Below the pieces are notes generated by a model. The model was not told where the DNA came from and searched no databases. It saw nothing but the letters and a program-made list of their open reading frames with translations. From the IMG/VR virus record IMGVR_UViG_3300050821_001325, positions 1-21,499 of that record: 21,499 nucleotides of DNA; one strand, 5' to 3'. The position numbers and the translations under genes were made by a program. Below are positions 21,434 through 21,499 of this stretch, piece after piece. The number at the start of each line of letters is the position of its first letter. Within the stretch, counting starts at the first letter, position 1. The DNA comes from a virus.

Positions 21434-21499
21434 TGCGCGGCTTCATGCGCCAGGCGTGGTTGCCGGGTGTCTGGTTCATGCCGAGGGCGCGCATTTCCT
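21420..21499 (-). CDS. 3' end of an unidentified gene (partial)
   Basis: A frame entering from the right edge ends at a TGA at 21420-21422, inside the membrane-microprotein gene. The visible peptide includes MNQTPGNHAWRMKPRNGSR. It could instead be a 24-codon gene starting at ATG 21494. Too little is present to assign a function. Confidence 0.35.
   Translation of the reverse strand, partial: EMRALGMNQTPGNHAWRMKPRNGSR

Noticed and set aside
1-21499. CRISPR arrays, insertion sequences, attachment sites
   Set aside because: No regularly spaced repeats, transposase motifs or integrase gene were seen; nothing supports an att site.

Overview
The window is a high-GC (roughly 60-65% G+C by eye) segment of a tailed, long-tailed (siphovirus-type) phage or prophage. 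Every supported gene lies on the minus strand, so the module reads from about 21.5 kb down to 1: DNA packaging, then head, then tail. GC content, frequent GTG/TTG starts and a tail-tip module shared with rhodobacteral gene transfer agents (GTAs) and many proteobacterial siphophages suggest a pseudomonadotal host. No integrase, repressor, lysis or replication gene is in view, so lytic phage versus prophage cannot be decided.

Layout in transcription order. (1) 21.5-19.4 kb: end of an unidentified gene, a 46-aa membrane microprotein, small terminase and large terminase, the last two overlapping by 173 nt. (2) 19.3-17.3 kb: an accessory block between terminase and portal, with a 48-aa membrane microprotein, a 61-aa protein, two fibre/decoration-like proteins (116 and 306 aa) and two related cysteine-rich proteins (62 and 88 aa). 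(3) 17.3-10.9 kb: a portal-MuF fusion, then a chain of four overlapping or abutting small genes, one of them a strong candidate for an Acb2/Tad1-type cyclic-nucleotide sponge (anti-CBASS/anti-Thoeris), then a prohead protease with a long C-terminal scaffold-like region and a major capsid protein with a large inserted domain. (4) 10.9-8.8 kb: a 65-aa protein, head-tail connector, HK97 gp10-like protein and tail terminator. (5) 8.8-4.8 kb: tail tube protein, tail assembly chaperones G and GT joined by a -1 frameshift at a lambda-like slippery heptamer, and tape measure. (6) 4.8-1 kb: GTA-like tail tip, namely distal tail protein (DUF2460), hub with four cysteines (DUF2163), NlpC/P60 peptidase and the start of a very large tip protein that runs off the window.

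The genes are tightly packed, with most junctions being ATGA, TGATG, TAATG or TTGA overlaps, or a few nucleotides apart. The largest gap between supported genes is about 90 nt, and no convincing rho-independent terminator or promoter was seen. The long plus-strand open frames are antisense shadows of the high-GC genes. The points most worth a second look are the Acb2/Tad1-like gene, a near-perfect chromosomal parS (ParB-binding) sequence inside the large terminase gene, and the set of short genes interleaved with packaging and head genes.
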